From Antedon mediterranea (lineage: Eukaryota > Echinodermata > Crinoidea > Comatulida > Antedonidae): 64,000 bases of DNA. The stretch is taken from contig NC_092670.1 of assembly GCF_964355755.1 (NCBI RefSeq), forward strand, positions 5,979,001-6,043,000, written 5' to 3'. A program made the translations under genes and the position numbers. The notes beneath the pieces were generated by a model. It did not search any database. It saw only the letters and a list, made by a program, of their open reading frames with translations, and was not told where the DNA came from. Of the stretch, positions 12,201 through 23,860 are shown piece by piece. The number at the start of each line of letters is the position of its first letter. Position 1 is the first letter of the stretch.

Positions 12201-15200
12201 AAAAGAAACTTTTCAATATAGTAAATAAACTTTTACATCACTCCAAGTCATTGGTCCTTCCTTCGTCTGTCTCCGATGAAGCTCTTGCTGAAAGATTTTC
12301 TGTGTTTTTTGTAAATAAAAAAATAAAATTAAATCAATTCGTGATTCACTAGAAAATGAAAATACTGCCGAAGTTATAACTGCTTCTGATAAATGTAATA
12401 TATCTTATGGTTTAACTAGGTCTATACGGTTTTCTCAGTTCGAACCTGCAAGTGATGAGGAAATTTTAAAAATTGTCAAAAATTCTCCCTCTAAATCGTG
12501 TGCACTTGACCCGGTACCAACTTCACTGATTAAGAAATGTACTTCTGCATTTATTCCATTAATCACACATATTGTTAATAAGTCTCTTGAAAGTGGTTCT
12601 TTCCCAGAGTCTCTAAAAGTCACCCATGTTCGACCCACATTGAAAAAAACAGGTCTAGATCCCGAGATTCTGAAAAACTACAGACCTATCTCGAATCTTA
12701 GTTTTTTAGGAAAAAATAATTGAGAAGGTTGTTTCTAAACGGATTTTGTCGCATGTACAAAAACATGGCCTACTTGATCCGTATCAATCTGCCTACAAAG
12801 CGCATCACAGTACTGAAACGGCATTACTTCGTGTAAATAATGACATCCTACGTGGGATGGATGATGGAAAGCTAACTGCTCTAGTATTATTAGATTTAAG
12901 TGCAGCATTTGATACGGTTGATCATTCTGTGTTGCTAAATAGACTCAGTACTTATATTGGTATTGAAGGAAATGCACTTGATTGGTGTCGGTCATATTTG
13001 GAAAAACGACCTCAACACGTATGTATTGGTGATGCTATTTCAAAAGCTTCTTTTCTAAACTTTTCGGTACCACAAGGATCTGTTCTTGGGCCGCAATGGT
13101 TTACTATTTATTTACACCCGATACGGGATATCATAAGTAAATATGATCTGTGCTATCATGTTTATGCTGATGATACTCAGATTTATATTTCTTTTAAACC
13201 TACTATGAAACACAGTGACATTTCTTTGGAATTGCTCCAACATTGTATCTATGAATTGCGTGTCTGGATGAAAAACAACTTTCTTAAATTAAATGATGAA
13301 AAAACAGAATTTGTTCTCTTTGGATCAAAACAGCAGTTGGAAAAACTGCCACCACGCTTTATTCACATTGGTGAAACCCAAATTGACCCGGCTAGGCAGG
13401 TTAGAAATCTTGGGGTTGAAATGGATGTGGGTATGACTATGATTTCTCATATCTCAAAAACTATTTCTGCGTCGTCTTTTCACTTGCGAAACATTCGAAG
13501 GATTCGCAAGTTTATAAATGAGACAGCAGCTAAACAACTTGTTCATGCTTTTGTCACTTCACGACTAGATATGGGAAGCTCTTTGCTATACGGGCTACCA
13601 CAAAAACAACTCCACAGGCTCCAACTGATTCAAAATACAGCGGCACAAGTTGTTAAAAAATTACCAAGATATGGACACATATCAAATACTTTGGAAATAT
13701 TGCATTGGCTCCCTGTTAGGTACCGCATTGTTTTTAAAATATTACTCTTTGTTTTTAAGTCTATAAATGGCATGGCTCCTGAGTATATTTCTGACATGCT
13801 TAGGCTGTATGTTCCCGGACGTAATCTGCGTTCTAGTGACTCGCTGCTTCTACATCAGCCTAAGTCTCACCACTCATGGGGTGACAGAGCATTCTCCGTT
13901 ACTGCTCCTCGTCTGTGGAATGCTCTACCGAGCTCTATAAGATTTTGCAAAACTGTTGATACTTTTTAAAAATTATTAAAACACATTTATTCAATAAGGC
14001 ATATGGAAATCATGAGGTTTCTTAAAGTTTTTTAGACTTAGAATTGTTTTGTATACCTTTTCCTGGCCAGCATTATCTTTGGAATGCCTCTGTCTTGGTT
14101 GTTGTCTCTGAACACCCGGTCGTCTGTGGCAAGGCAAATGTGTATCCTGCTCCTTTGTTTGGTCACCTAGGTAGGGGTCCGGGACCGCGACAGAACGACA
14201 ACGGATGGGGACCCTCCAAAAAAATTGCATTTTATTTGTCAGGAATTTGTATGATTTATTTCTTTTTTATTTTTAAATGCGCCTTGAGCACTCTGGAGTG
14301 GTATGTGCGCTTAAAAAATCTTATTATTATTATATTAATTCATGGCATGGATGGACCGCAATTTATGGATCATATAATAATCTGGTTATCGTTAGTAATT
14401 TTATTGTGTCACGACACCTAGTTAACACTGAGTTAGCATACGTCGTCTTATCATTATACCACATGGTTATAAGTAATTCACTATGAAATTGGGAGTGCCC
14501 TGACGGATGATAGTTATTAAAGTCCGTCCGTCAGGTGTCGATTCACGATCTACGTGTATAATAATAATAATCCATCATAATAATTTATTTTAATTTATAT
14601 TACTTTTATTTATCTAATAAGTTGCCCCATAAAAAATTACCATAATATCAACAATACATCCGTCAATAATGTCATCAATAGTAATAGATCCGTTGTTTAT
14701 TGCCTTCGAGCAAACTTCATAAGTAGTCGAGTTCGACAAAGTTTCTGTGCAAAGTTTCCTTACGTATTCTTCAGTCAATCCACTAGGAGTAGGAAATGTC
14801 GGGACCTAAATCGTTAAAAACAAAACTGATAATCATAAAACCATAATTGATTCAACGTTTCGTTATCAAAGATCCATTCAATCAAATAAATAATAATTCG
14901 GTGAAAGCTGGGACAACAATCAAATGTTTGGATTGTTGTCTCGGGTAAAAGAAAAACTATGTGTACCATTTGCACTAATAAACATTCATTATTTGTAAAA
15001 TGTTTCTAGAATATACTAGAATATACATAGTATAAGTATAATTTGGTAGTGGTCTTACAGAACATGCCTATTGAATTTTGTTAATCAGTTTATTGATAAA
15101 ACAAATAAAAAAGGAAAAATCTGTATTCTCAGTGATACATACTGATGAATAAAGATCTCATTATACAATAGTCTCGCGTCAATGCCTGCACAAAATCCAT

Positions 15201-18200
15201 CTAAGTTTTCAACATTTTATAGTATACACTTGTGTAAGAATGGAAGAAAGATATTGTAAATCAGTTTTGGTTTCGTTCTTTATGAATACATTTTCATATA
15301 AGGCCCTTTTCTCAAATGCAATATTCATTTTTACAGGTAAATGATCGGTCGATACCAAAACTAAAAGCCTACCTGTGGCACAAAATTAGGATCACCGTTG
15401 AATGGAGTGAATTCGTAATTTCCTGCTACATCATCAAGATCTATATCCTCTACTTCTCTCTTTTTTCTTCCTACATCGTTGTCCTCATCATTTTTAGTAC
15501 CACATTCTAGATTATTGTCTTTGGCGTCAAGTCCATTGCAGTAACCACAATCAAAACCATTCTCTCCACATGTACAGTAACTTTCTATTGGATATGAAGT
15601 GTCAGTGTACAGCTTGCCTAGGAATATATTTTCTTCGTCACTAACTCTAAGAAAAATAAATACCATTATTAATAGACCTACTCAGTTGCATAAACATGAT
15701 TCATTATTCTCAATAGTACCGGTACCATGAATTGTAAAATTACGCTTCTAAAATCTTAATTCTTTTTTACATTCTTTCTTGGAGATCCAAGAAACATTTA
15801 TTATATATGGCCTTTGGCCCAAATAATATACAATGTAATACAATATTAAATAAATATCAGTTGAGTGCGTTTAAAAATTCTGTTCTACGTTTAAATGAAA
15901 AAAATAAATATTTTCCAAGTTTAACAATAAGATCAGTATTTGTGGCAGACATAAGATAAATATATTTTAATTTAGTTGGGTTGTTTGTATAAAAGGAAAA
16001 CATATATTTAGTTCTAATATCTGAATAAAATGGACAAACTAAAGTGAAATGATATTCATCTTCAATTGATTGTAAAGCACATAATTTGCATAATCTTTCA
16101 TTTCTATTTATACAATTCCATCTTCCTTTTTCAATTTCTAATTCTAAAATTCCTAGTCGTATCTTAGTCATAATTTGTCTATGTTTGTAATTTGTTACTT
16201 TTGTTAGATATTCTTCAATCCCAAACTTATATTTAACGTGCTTGTAATATTGGAGCTTAGAGTGTAGCCTAGTATCTTCGTAGAATTTCTGTCGTTCAAT
16301 GTCTGTAAGCCTTTGTTTAAAATTTGAAATAAAAGTATATATATTATTAACCTGTTGTGAGTACCATATGTTACCAAATCCATTTATGCATAGTATTTGT
16401 TTTACGTCATTGGCCCAACATTGCTCATTTCTTTGAGCTTTTCTATATTGAAAATCATAACATTGTTTAATAAATTTGTCATTATCCATTTGGATTTAAT
16501 AGAATTCACTATAATAATATTTAACTGCAAAAAAACGTGTTTGTACGTGATTGGAGACACAATCAAAATTACACTAATTCCGTGGCGAACATATCGTGAT
16601 TCATCAGCGACCCAAGTAATCTACAATCACAATTTTGGCACACTTTTAAGTTGATTAATTTAACTAAGAAGCCCCATGTGTCTCAAGGAATCATCAATAT
16701 GTTTCCTTACCTCCAACTATCGTAAAATTCACTCGGAGTATTTCAACTATTCGTAGTCTGTTCGCATTTTTCTAAATTTGTACATGTATAATTGGGAACA
16801 CCGGGATGTCCGTGCTGTCCATCGTTTGTTTTGTCGTTTATTACATTTCACAAAATAAGACTTATGAGTTTACTTACTTCCAACTATTATAAAATGTCGA
16901 TGAAACCCCATCTGTGTTTGTAATAGGTGGTTCGCATTCTGTGTTTCCACATTCATAGTCAGGATCAGGACCGTAGTGACCATCGTTTGTTTTTTCGTTA
17001 TCAAAGTTACCGCACAAACCTTTGACGTTATCAAAATCATCCCATGATCCGGTTAAATATACGTTTAAATAGTTTCTCCAAAGACTAATTTTTATGATGG
17101 ATCCCGTTGGAAGAAATACCTATAAAATAAAACATAAAAATATATTTTTTTTAATTTAGTGTATAAATAGAGGTACCAAATGATCTAATTAGATATGAAG
17201 AACAAATTGGCTTTTGAAAGTGCGCGGCCGTTAAGGGAGGTGGCCGCTTACGGGAGGTGGCCGTTCACAGAGGTTCAACTGTAGTAATACATACAAATAG
17301 AGTTGCGCATTCTAGAAATATACGATTCTATAAAGTACCAATTTATTAGTAATGAATTTAATAAAGATCACTGTAAATTATAAATGCCAAAATTGCAATG
17401 CAATACTGAAAACAAACTGAAAATAAAGCCTGATGGTCTCAATAATGAGAATAGCTAACAAAACAAGTAACAAGTATCTTACCTTGTAATGCTTATCTGT
17501 ATATACAAGAGATGTGCCCGGAGTTCTTTCGCCATCTTTTAAGATGTCAGCAATAGTCACTTTCCTGTTGGCAGGAGTTCGTATCTCTTTCACCACTCCA
17601 TCATGAGTTGCTTTAAATATTGTAAAAGTGTTATCGTGATCTGTGCATCGATCAACAATTAAATGAGTGTGACCAACTTGAACAGCAACTCCACATGTGC
17701 ACGATACAGGTCGTCGTCCGCACTCTTTCAATCTAGTCTGAACCTGAGAAAATAACATTTCAGTAGAACTATTGGTATCGTTGCTGTTGCTACTGTGTTG
17801 GTATTGTTGCTACTGCTGTTGCAGCTGCCGATATTGTCACTGTTCTGCTTCTGTCGCTGCTGCCGTTGCTTTTCAAATAATGTTACTTATGACAGGCCCT
17901 GGGCCTAGGAATGAGGATTTAGTTTGAGAATGCGATGTTTTAGTGGCATTATTAGTATTGACCTTTTGATTTCAATTATTTAAATTAGTTTAAATTGTAG
18001 TTACCTTTATAGGCAAACTGTTATGCTCGTAAAATATGAAGTCTCCAATTCCATAAAGGTGATAATACCTGTATACAAAGTGGCATGAAATTAAGATAAA
18101 ATAAATTTAAATGGGTTTAATAGTTAAATATATTCACATATTAAGTATTAGCTATACAGTAATAGTATATTTGCTTATTGTTTGGTTTCCACATACAGTA

Positions 18201-21200
18201 CTTCTTTTACATATTAATACCAGGTTTATTCATCAGATCTATATCACAATTACCATTTAGGTATGAAAGAGAACGCCTTTAAAGTAAAAGTTGATTCTAA
18301 CGAACAATTTTATTAAACAATGAATTCGTCCCTTTGACGAAAAATAAGTGATAATATATTCGTTATTAAAGATATTTTTCAGAAAATTAGGAGGATATTA
18401 AGAGGATTGAGCTGGAGAGCTTTAACAAGACATCATGATGGACCAATCAAGTGGCGGTCGTATGTCGTTATTTGACATTTAAGGGTTATGAAAATAAGAG
18501 GAATTTATGAAGAACAAATATCAACGAGTTTGAGTTCAGATTCTCGCGCAAAAAGAAACATTAGATAATTTTGAAATTTGAAGATCATTGAAATTGAAAA
18601 ATTTAAGGTATACAATCGACACCCACAAACATATATAGAAATATTAAAGAAGAAAAAAAAATATCAAAGATTTTGTTCTATAAAAATAGAGGATAGTCAA
18701 CATTATTATTATTAAATTAATTATTTAAGAAAAACAACGTTGAAATGTGTTTATTAAATAAAGGGAATGTATTATAGAATAAACTCTCCAGTGAACTTAC
18801 AGACGCCACAAATGTTTATATGTTCACGAAAGTTAACAGCAATGTCTACTAGAAAATTATATAAACATTTAAAAATGTGTAAACCCATTATCAAAAAGGA
18901 GAAATAATTAAATGGTTTATTCTGTAGATAAATCATTGTTAGTTAAAGATTGAAAAAAATATTCATCGACAAAATACCATGTCGCGGCGCCTATGCTAAT
19001 ACACTGTGGTGTTTTTTCGGTGGTCTTTAAAAGGTGGAAAAAATGTTTTCAATCATACAGTTATGTAGTCCAATATTTTAAGAAAATTTTACCGTAACTT
19101 ATTTTCTCATACGATCCTCTGTTCAGGAGGTACGTTTTTAAATTAACATGGTGTCCTGAAATCTCCTGAAAACGCTGTTATTTTTGTTTTTTTACGCTCG
19201 TCTGGTCACGACTGTTTGTCATCTCTGCAAGATGGCTTCCGTAGCACGAATATCTTGACATAGAACATTATTTTCAGAGGACAATATCTCTCAAGATAAT
19301 ATTATATCAATAATTATTAACATCAACAAATGCTAATAGACACTAATTATAACACGAAGAATAAATTATTGATAGAAAAACCTACCATCCGTCAAACGTT
19401 GTGTAATGTGGATCTCCCGTTGCAACACACCGCTTCGGTTCCACGCCTTTTGCAATTATCTTTTTTAAAATGTATAGATGAAGTGTGTTATATAATAGAC
19501 AACATATAGTACAAGTAAGCTTGTAGAATTTATAAGGTCAAACCACAGCAGAATTAATTAACCAAAAATATAATGGTGACAATCCATCTGTAAGGTGAGA
19601 TGAATGATGATGACCTGAACATTCAAGAATCACTCTTAACATTAAAGATGTAAAATACATGAAAAAATGAATATTATTAAAATCAAATTTTGAATAGGCC
19701 ATTTTGTAGTTTTTATAAAGTTTTATCACTTCCGCAGAAAACAAAATTTATTTTAACTTTTAAAAAGACAAAACAAACATTAACCCATTGACTGGCAGCC
19801 AATTTGACTAATTTTTTTTATTTGCTTTAAATTTCGGTTTTTTCTATTATAGAACATAAAAATTGCATATTCAACAAAAACAATTTGAAAAAAAAAGTAT
19901 TTGTTCAGATGGACATTATATCTTTAACAACAATAACATACTTAACGTTTTTGTGATAAAGTTAAAACAAATAATGTTCTTGAGTGAGTTAAACCACCTT
20001 GTTACAGCCAGGCCTGCTTTGTACATACTTTGAAAGTTGGGAAGTTTGTTGTGCCAGATTTCCATATATTGCTGACCATATTAAACGTGGTTACATCACC
20101 CTCAAATTTGATGTAGTTAGCTCTGTTTAAGTAATTGATGACAATATCCTTAGTTCCTGAGATACTAAAAGTTGCTGGAAAATCATTGGTTATTTTCTTA
20201 TGACATGATGCTCTTACAGTTGCACCTTCCCCATTTGTTTCAGCTTTTATTACTACGTTGACCTCAGGGCAATAACCATTTCGCTGGCAAAATATATGAT
20301 ATGAACTTCCTCCAACAATCGGGATTGTTGACGACACTTTGAATTCAATTACTTCATTTACACCGATTACAAATTCAACTGTGTTATTTGGTTCAATCTT
20401 TAGAAGAAAACAAATCAATTTTCTTTTTGATACAAATTGAATTGATTATCAACTAAAATTGTTTTAATTTATATCTTTCGTAAAAGCAAAAATGAAATGA
20501 ATGAAAAATAATTGATATGATATAGGTAAATAGTAAAAGTATCATTGACTCCAAAAGATCATCCCACCCCCCCCCCCCCACCTCTTATTTATTTATACTA
20601 TAAACTTTAGTTATCGTAGGGCAGAATTAATTTAATTATGTTGCATAGTGAACAAAGCCATCTTTTGCTTTCTGTCCTATAATACTGTCAGCAATGACAA
20701 TGACAAATTATGTCCTGTGCCTTATTCTCTGCTAGTTTTTGCAAAAATTAACAGAATAAAGAAACATGCTCATTCACAACAATAATTTAAAAACAGTTGT
20801 AAGAACAATATACTCACCATCAAACCCGCATAGAACGTAGTACTTCTTACGGGAGGTGAAAACGCGTCTTGATATTTGAATCTGAGACTAACCTCACATT
20901 GGATCTAATGAACAAAGAAACCCGTGCATTAAGAATTATACATTGGAAGTAAGTTCATATATGTCGTATTAAGGCATATGTTATACATTTTCTAGTTCAA
21001 TACTTACGTATGAACCAAGTTTGTTGTTAAGGATACACTGATGAGGTTGGCCTCCTCCTGAGCATCCTGTCGTGCCTACGTCATACTCGTCACTAATTCT
21101 ATGTTGGTTTATTTGTTCGTAAACCTTTTCGTCGTTTATATACCACCGTACGAAGAAATCAATCATATCGAGGGATTCCTCGTGGTTTATGTTGCAGAGT

Positions 21201-23727
21201 GCTGAAACACCTCTGTCCTCGGCTTTAAAAGTCACTATCGGCTCATCGTTAAATGTTGGAAAAACATCTGATTTGTAATGTTAACATATATTCTTGTGAG
21301 ATTAGTCAAAATAAATAAACCTTTCAATAAGACTCTTACATAGCAGAATTACGTGGATTGCAAATTATGATGAAATAGAAAACATTTACTACGAAACTGA
21401 AGAAGCGGAATTGCAAATTAACTTCTCAGAAAGATTGTATAATTATTTTTCATATTTTATAATTTAAAAAATGGCTGCAGCGTAGATTTAAGAATTGATA
21501 AAGATAAGAAATTCTACCAGAGGAGAAATTGGATTCTTCTGTGTGATATGCTTACATTTAGGCCTACAGTTCGGCCATTCCAGGACATGTTTGGTAAGGT
21601 TTGATACAAATATAAATTAGCTGTAGCTTTGCATGTCTCGCCTAAAAGGAGGTAAAACTTACCATCACATGGTGGAAAACCAGTTGATGTCAAATTATTA
21701 GCACATGGTAAAAGAGAATCTTAAAATAAACAAGAAATATTACTTACAAAAAACGACTTTTTGACTTAACAGATTTAATTATTGTTCTTTCTTCAGTAAA
21801 TGATCTATTATTCTCTAGGTTCTAAGGTTTTGTAGTGACCCACACAATAAACAACATACATTTTAGACTTTCCCCGAGAACGTTCGTCGTATAGACGCCG
21901 ACAAACGTACTCACTTTATCTACCTAACTATTGCCAAAATAAAATAGTGACACCAATAGAGGAATTAGATTGTTTTAACCATTATTCGTCGATATTTTCT
22001 GACGATATTATACCCGACCTCCGTTGACAGCCAAAACGAAGTAATTGTTTATTGAACATGGTCTTACAAACATCTCATAGACTATCTTGTCCAAGGAGTG
22101 CGTTGAGTGTGCGTTTGAGTTTAAAAATTCCTATTTAAACTCTCTCCCCAGTCGTGCTTTTTTTCTGTTCTCTTTTTTCAGTCTTATAAACTATAAGTTT
22201 CCGCGTGATACAGTTTCCTAATGATTCCGTTCTCATGAGTATACCTGCCTATCGGCGCGGCGCGAAAAAAACGAGAATTATTTATAATATCAAAGCGTTT
22301 TTATTGGCTTTGTTCACATTTTGTTTAGTATTTCATAAGCTCTTACCTGTGCAGTATGCCATTGAAGTTCCCGGCGTATCTGTGAGATAATGAACAAAAT
22401 ATAATTCTGATTCCATAGAACAAGCTTTAATGCAAAGATCAATCAAATATTTACAATCCTCTTCGAATGTATGTACACAGCCAGTGACACTTTTTACGTC
22501 GTCTCCAAGTTCTGGATATATACCTATAGAATTTGATAAATTAGATATGGTTACTATCTCTCTACAGTTGACAGGACACCCCGTCGTCAGCCGATATAGG
22601 GACGCATTTCATCGGAGTTCTCAATACAAGGTAATTCTCTATTTTTCAGGCACTAAAGTTTGTTTCACTAAATCGTTTAAGATCAAAACTTGAAGACTAT
22701 ATTTTGTTTTCTTTTAGAAAATAACTCAAATTAAGAAACTTTGTTAAAGAACTAGTATGTTATTACAGTTTTACTCAATACTAAATTACGGTAGGCGTAA
22801 TCCATAACTTTAAGCCAGAAAAATTAAATTTAGCAAAACGATTTGCATTATTACATTTCATTCCCATATGCACAATTTTATGAGTAACATTTTTCGAACT
22901 CAAAATACTCCCAGCTAAGGTGCATGCCTAGAATATTATAAGATGTTATTACCTTATGTAATGAATATTCATGTTTCCCAACCCTAACATTTAATTTCTC
23001 TCGTAGTTTACGACACTAACCCTCTAACTATCTCTCCAAAACAATGATATTAATATTATGATTAATAAATGTGTCTCATTAAATAACAAACCATCAATCC
23101 ATACTGGATATAAAGTTCCACATTTAAACAATCCTGGTGAAGAGGTTGGCATTCTAATATCTAGCCTATCACCCTCATTTCTAATCTTGTACCAGCCGTC
23201 CTGTATAAAGTCATCAGATATTATGATTTCCGATCCTGTATCATACAGCTTACTGCGATGCCAGTCTGTAAGCACAAGGGGAGTATCACATGGTTCACCC
23301 TCAGTTGCCCGACAGTTTTCGTTCCCTATGAATATAAAATATAATGACAAGCTTACCCGAAAGATTTTTTAATTGAAATAAATTATTAGGTTCTTCATAA
23401 TCCTCACAGCTCAATAACTTATGTAATAACACTATAACAAAATAACAATAGTCTTAAAACAATTAAAATTACCCAGTATAAATAAATAACAAAACAAGTG
23501 TCCGCTTAGCGGTTAACAATGATTTGATTTGAATTTATTAGGAAAATCATCATAAAAAATACATACAAAGTGATAACATAAATTACTGACATTACAAATA
23601 ATACTTTTATAAGAGATTTTCCAGGATAACAATGTCAACTAATTAAAAAATGATATTAGAACATTACTATACCGTTTGCGGAAATAACAATTGATAAAAT
23701 CCAAATAAACTTTATAAACAATTTCAT
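5236..23727 (-). CDS. VWDE-like membrane protein, copy A (24 exons)
   Basis: Exons, 5' to 3': 23727-23673, 23325-23092, 22523-22347, 21719-21663, 21267-21008, 20904-20818, 20397-20029, 19459-19386, 18068-18005, 17743-17483, 17119-16878, 15646-15373, 14805-14641, 11038-10664, 10520-10263, 9428-9314, 9214-8867, 8283-7750, 7552-7500, 7319-7216, 6738-6530, 6249-6030, 5892-5780, 5321-5236. The sum is 4734 nt, giving 1577 residues and a stop at 5236. The order of domains (D8C, RWYI module, VWD, EGF) is that of von Willebrand factor D and EGF domain-containing protein (VWDE). A Ser/Thr stalk, transmembrane helix and tail are added at the C-terminus. All junctions are GT-AG except the acceptor of exon 22, which reads AA where copy B has AG. 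Function is not known from sequence; a cell-surface or shed adhesive protein is the likely class. Confidence 0.85.
6530..7552 (-). CDS. Copy A exons 19-21: juxtamembrane ectodomain module
   Basis: Exons 7552-7500, 7319-7216 and 6738-6530. Exons 20-21 encode FRSSVSKAVNAYC, AALCCVWTDV, NIVLSVQYKDYFETC and then RRKRD, a second furin-type site. I do not recognise the fold; the layout (about 100 residues next to the membrane with a basic cleavage site) is reminiscent of a SEA-like domain. These exons are too short or in the wrong context to be seen as long open frames. Confidence 0.7.
7750..8283 (-). CDS. Copy A exon 18: Ser/Thr-rich stalk
   Basis: 178 codons rich in Thr and Ser (for example HSTSTTRITD, NTPDSTTTVDQ) with no cysteine. 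It looks like a mucin-type, heavily O-glycosylated spacer. It is 96 nt shorter than in copy B and is the least conserved exon of the pair. Confidence 0.75.
8455..8732. mobile_element. 278-bp MITE (AGATGTATT family) in copy A intron 17
   Basis: It starts AGATGTATTGTCCC and ends in the complement GAATACATCT. The whole 278 bp aligns in reverse complement with 19646-19923, which has the same length. TTAA flanks are not preserved on this copy. Confidence 0.7.
8867..9428 (-). CDS. Copy A exons 16-17: VWDE CIING module and Ig/cadherin-like strand region
   Basis: Exons 9428-9314 and 9214-8867. Exon 16 has NNSCIINGHCYSALDVNTEN followed by CCEQC, a motif typical of VWDE. Exon 17 has FDIWDPEGC and DFNWIP, like a putative Ig/cadherin-type repeat, then a short Cys cluster (VCKCENGEVCSFVNG). 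Confidence 0.75.
9447..9993. mobile_element. 547-bp MITE with TTAA duplication in copy A intron 15
   Basis: Perfect 16-bp inverted ends AGATGTATTGTCCCTT / AAGGGACAATACATCT, flanked on both sides by TTAA (9443-9446 and 9994-9997). Exact TTAA duplication is the mark of piggyBac-type elements. There is no coding capacity. Confidence 0.85.
10263..11038 (-). CDS. Copy A exons 14-15: EGF and following module
   Basis: Exons 11038-10664 and 10520-10263. Exon 14 holds one EGF domain (CVNDCNNKGECINGTCECIEGFGG then DCS). The rest of exon 14 and exon 15 (start VSDIG, end CHLK) form a module that may be IPT/TIG-like; I am not certain. Exon 15 is about 93% identical to copy B at protein level, clearly above most other exons. 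Confidence 0.8.
11072..11090. repeat. Left inverted repeat outside the LINE
   Basis: CGTCAGGGCAC here (11079-11089) is the exact complement of GTGCCCTGACG at 14495-14505, with looser complementarity outwards. It may mark the ends of an older element into which the LINE inserted, or chance. Confidence 0.35.
11095..14335 (+). mobile_element. CR1/L2-type LINE in copy A intron 13, antisense
   Basis: A single retrotransposon in three frames. The endonuclease part (open from about 11110; frame to 12352) shows SETWLRP, GGGVGI, CGDFNIH and GLSDHFAIF. The reverse transcriptase part (12746-13969 plus about 12320-12715 in another frame) shows YRPISNL, DLSAAFDTVDH, PQGSVLGP and the catalytic YADDTQIY, then LHWLPVRYRIVFKIL. 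The 3' end has a GCGC-rich 'gccttgagcactctggagtg' hairpin and a TTATTATTATT tail, as L2-type elements do. There are two frameshifts, both in A-rich runs (about 12315-12330 and 12710-12720), and no ORF1, so it is 5'-truncated and non-autonomous as read. Confidence 0.85.
14495..14535. repeat. Right inverted repeat and 9-bp hairpin
   Basis: GTGCCCTGACG (14495-14505) pairs with 11079-11089. Locally CCTGACGGA (14499-14507) pairs with TCCGTCAGG (14527-14535), a perfect 9-bp stem. Function unknown. Confidence 0.4.
14641..15646 (-). CDS. Copy A exons 12-13: post-VWD region with furin-type site
   Basis: Exons 15646-15373 and 14805-14641. Exon 12 is Cys-rich (CTCGENGFDCGYCNG) and then carries RKKR before an acidic run EVEDIDLDD, a proprotein-convertase type site. 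Exon 13 has LCTETLSNSTTYEVC and ends DDIIDGCIVDIM, resembling the segment after VWD in VWDE. Confidence 0.75.
15780..16490 (-). mobile_element. LINE ORF2 C-terminal fragment in copy A intron 11
   Basis: A 210-codon open frame (16489-15857) carries RWNCINRNERLCKLC followed by IEDEYHFTLVCPFYSDIR. The C-x-x-C...H-x(4)-C knuckle with EDE-x-HF-x-x-x-CP-x-Y is the C-terminal signature of many LINE ORF2 proteins. No RT core is present, so it is a 5'-truncated insertion on the same strand as the host gene. Confidence 0.7.
16711..16845 (-). pseudogene. Duplicate of the 3' half of VWD exon 11 (copy A), broken
   Basis: The complement reads DKTNDG, then a Cys-containing stretch ending SEFYDSW and a GTAAGG donor, as in exon 11 (16878-17119). 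There is an in-frame TGA in the middle and no 5' half or acceptor. It is absent from copy B, whose intron here is only 131 bp. Divergence from exon 11 is high. Confidence 0.65.
16878..19459 (-). CDS. Copy A exons 8-11: VWD domain
   Basis: Exons 19459-19386, 18068-18005, 17743-17483 and 17119-16878. The domain opens with CVATGDPHYTTFDGW and the YYHLYGIGDFIFYEHNSLPIK strand pair. It continues with CTCGVAVQVGHTHLIVDRC and ends with GLCGNFDNEKTNDG. The GDPHYTTFDG and GLCGNFD motifs are the diagnostic start and end of a von Willebrand factor type D domain. Confidence 0.9.
17757..17880. repeat. Trinucleotide-rich GTT/GCT tract in intron 9 of copy A
   Basis: Imperfect runs of TTGCTG and TGCTAC-type triplets. 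It is intronic low-complexity DNA with no coding evidence. Confidence 0.6.
18069..19385 (-). other. Copy A intron 8
   Basis: 1.3 kb between the first two VWD exons. I see AT-rich sequence and no gene. In copy B the matching intron is about 0.5 kb. Confidence 0.5.
19646..19923. mobile_element. 278-bp MITE with TTAA duplication in copy A intron 7
   Basis: TTAA (19642-19645) precedes AGATGTAAAATAC, and GGACATTATATCT precedes TTAA (19924-19927). It aligns along its length, in reverse complement, with the element at 8455-8732. Confidence 0.75.
20029..21719 (-). CDS. Copy A exons 4-7: VWDE linker modules
   Basis: Exons 21719-21663, 21267-21008, 20904-20818 and 20397-20029. They include FFVRWYINDEKVYEQ, the segment STTFYAGLM, and VIEFKVSSTIPIV. 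These blocks occupy the position between the D8C and VWD domains in VWDE proteins. Exon 4 is one codon shorter and exon 5 seven codons shorter than in copy B. The last exon ends at AAA|GTATGT. Confidence 0.75.
20566..20580. repeat. Poly-C tract in intron 6 of copy A
   Basis: A run of about a dozen C on the plus strand, within intron sequence. Confidence 0.8.
22347..23325 (-). CDS. Copy A exons 2-3: D8C-like domain
   Basis: Exons 23325-23092 and 22523-22347 (234 and 177 nt, the same lengths as in copy B). Landmarks: TDWHRS, DGWYKIRNEGDR, CGTLYPVWIDG, then CVHTFEEDC, CIKAC and YFVHYLTDTPG ending YC. The CGT-x-x-P-x-W-x-(N/D)G motif and the cysteine spacing match the uromodulin/GP2/VWDE N-terminal domain (D8C). 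Confidence 0.8.
23673..23727 (-). CDS. Copy A exon 1: signal peptide
   Basis: It encodes MKLFIKFIWILSIVISAN, a signal peptide of about 18-19 residues, ending in phase 1 at ACG|GTAT. The upstream in-frame ATG present in copies B and C is not conserved here, so ATG 23727 is the start. Confidence 0.8.
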
Positions 23728-23839
23728 TTTGTAAACAATTCGGTATAATTGTTATAAACAACAAATAAAACTAATGTCGTTTTCTCGAGTTCAAATTGTG
23801 TGTAACTATAAATTTTGCAAACGTCCAGTTATATACATA

Positions 23840-23860
23840 CAAGTGACGCATGCGTAGTAA
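23840..23860 (-). promoter_or_regulatory. Core promoter candidate of copy A
   Basis: The palindrome ACGCATGCGT (23846-23855) lies about 120 bp upstream of the ATG. On the minus strand it is followed after a short gap by TATGTATATAACTGG, a good TATA box. Copies B and C show the same order. Confidence 0.5.
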
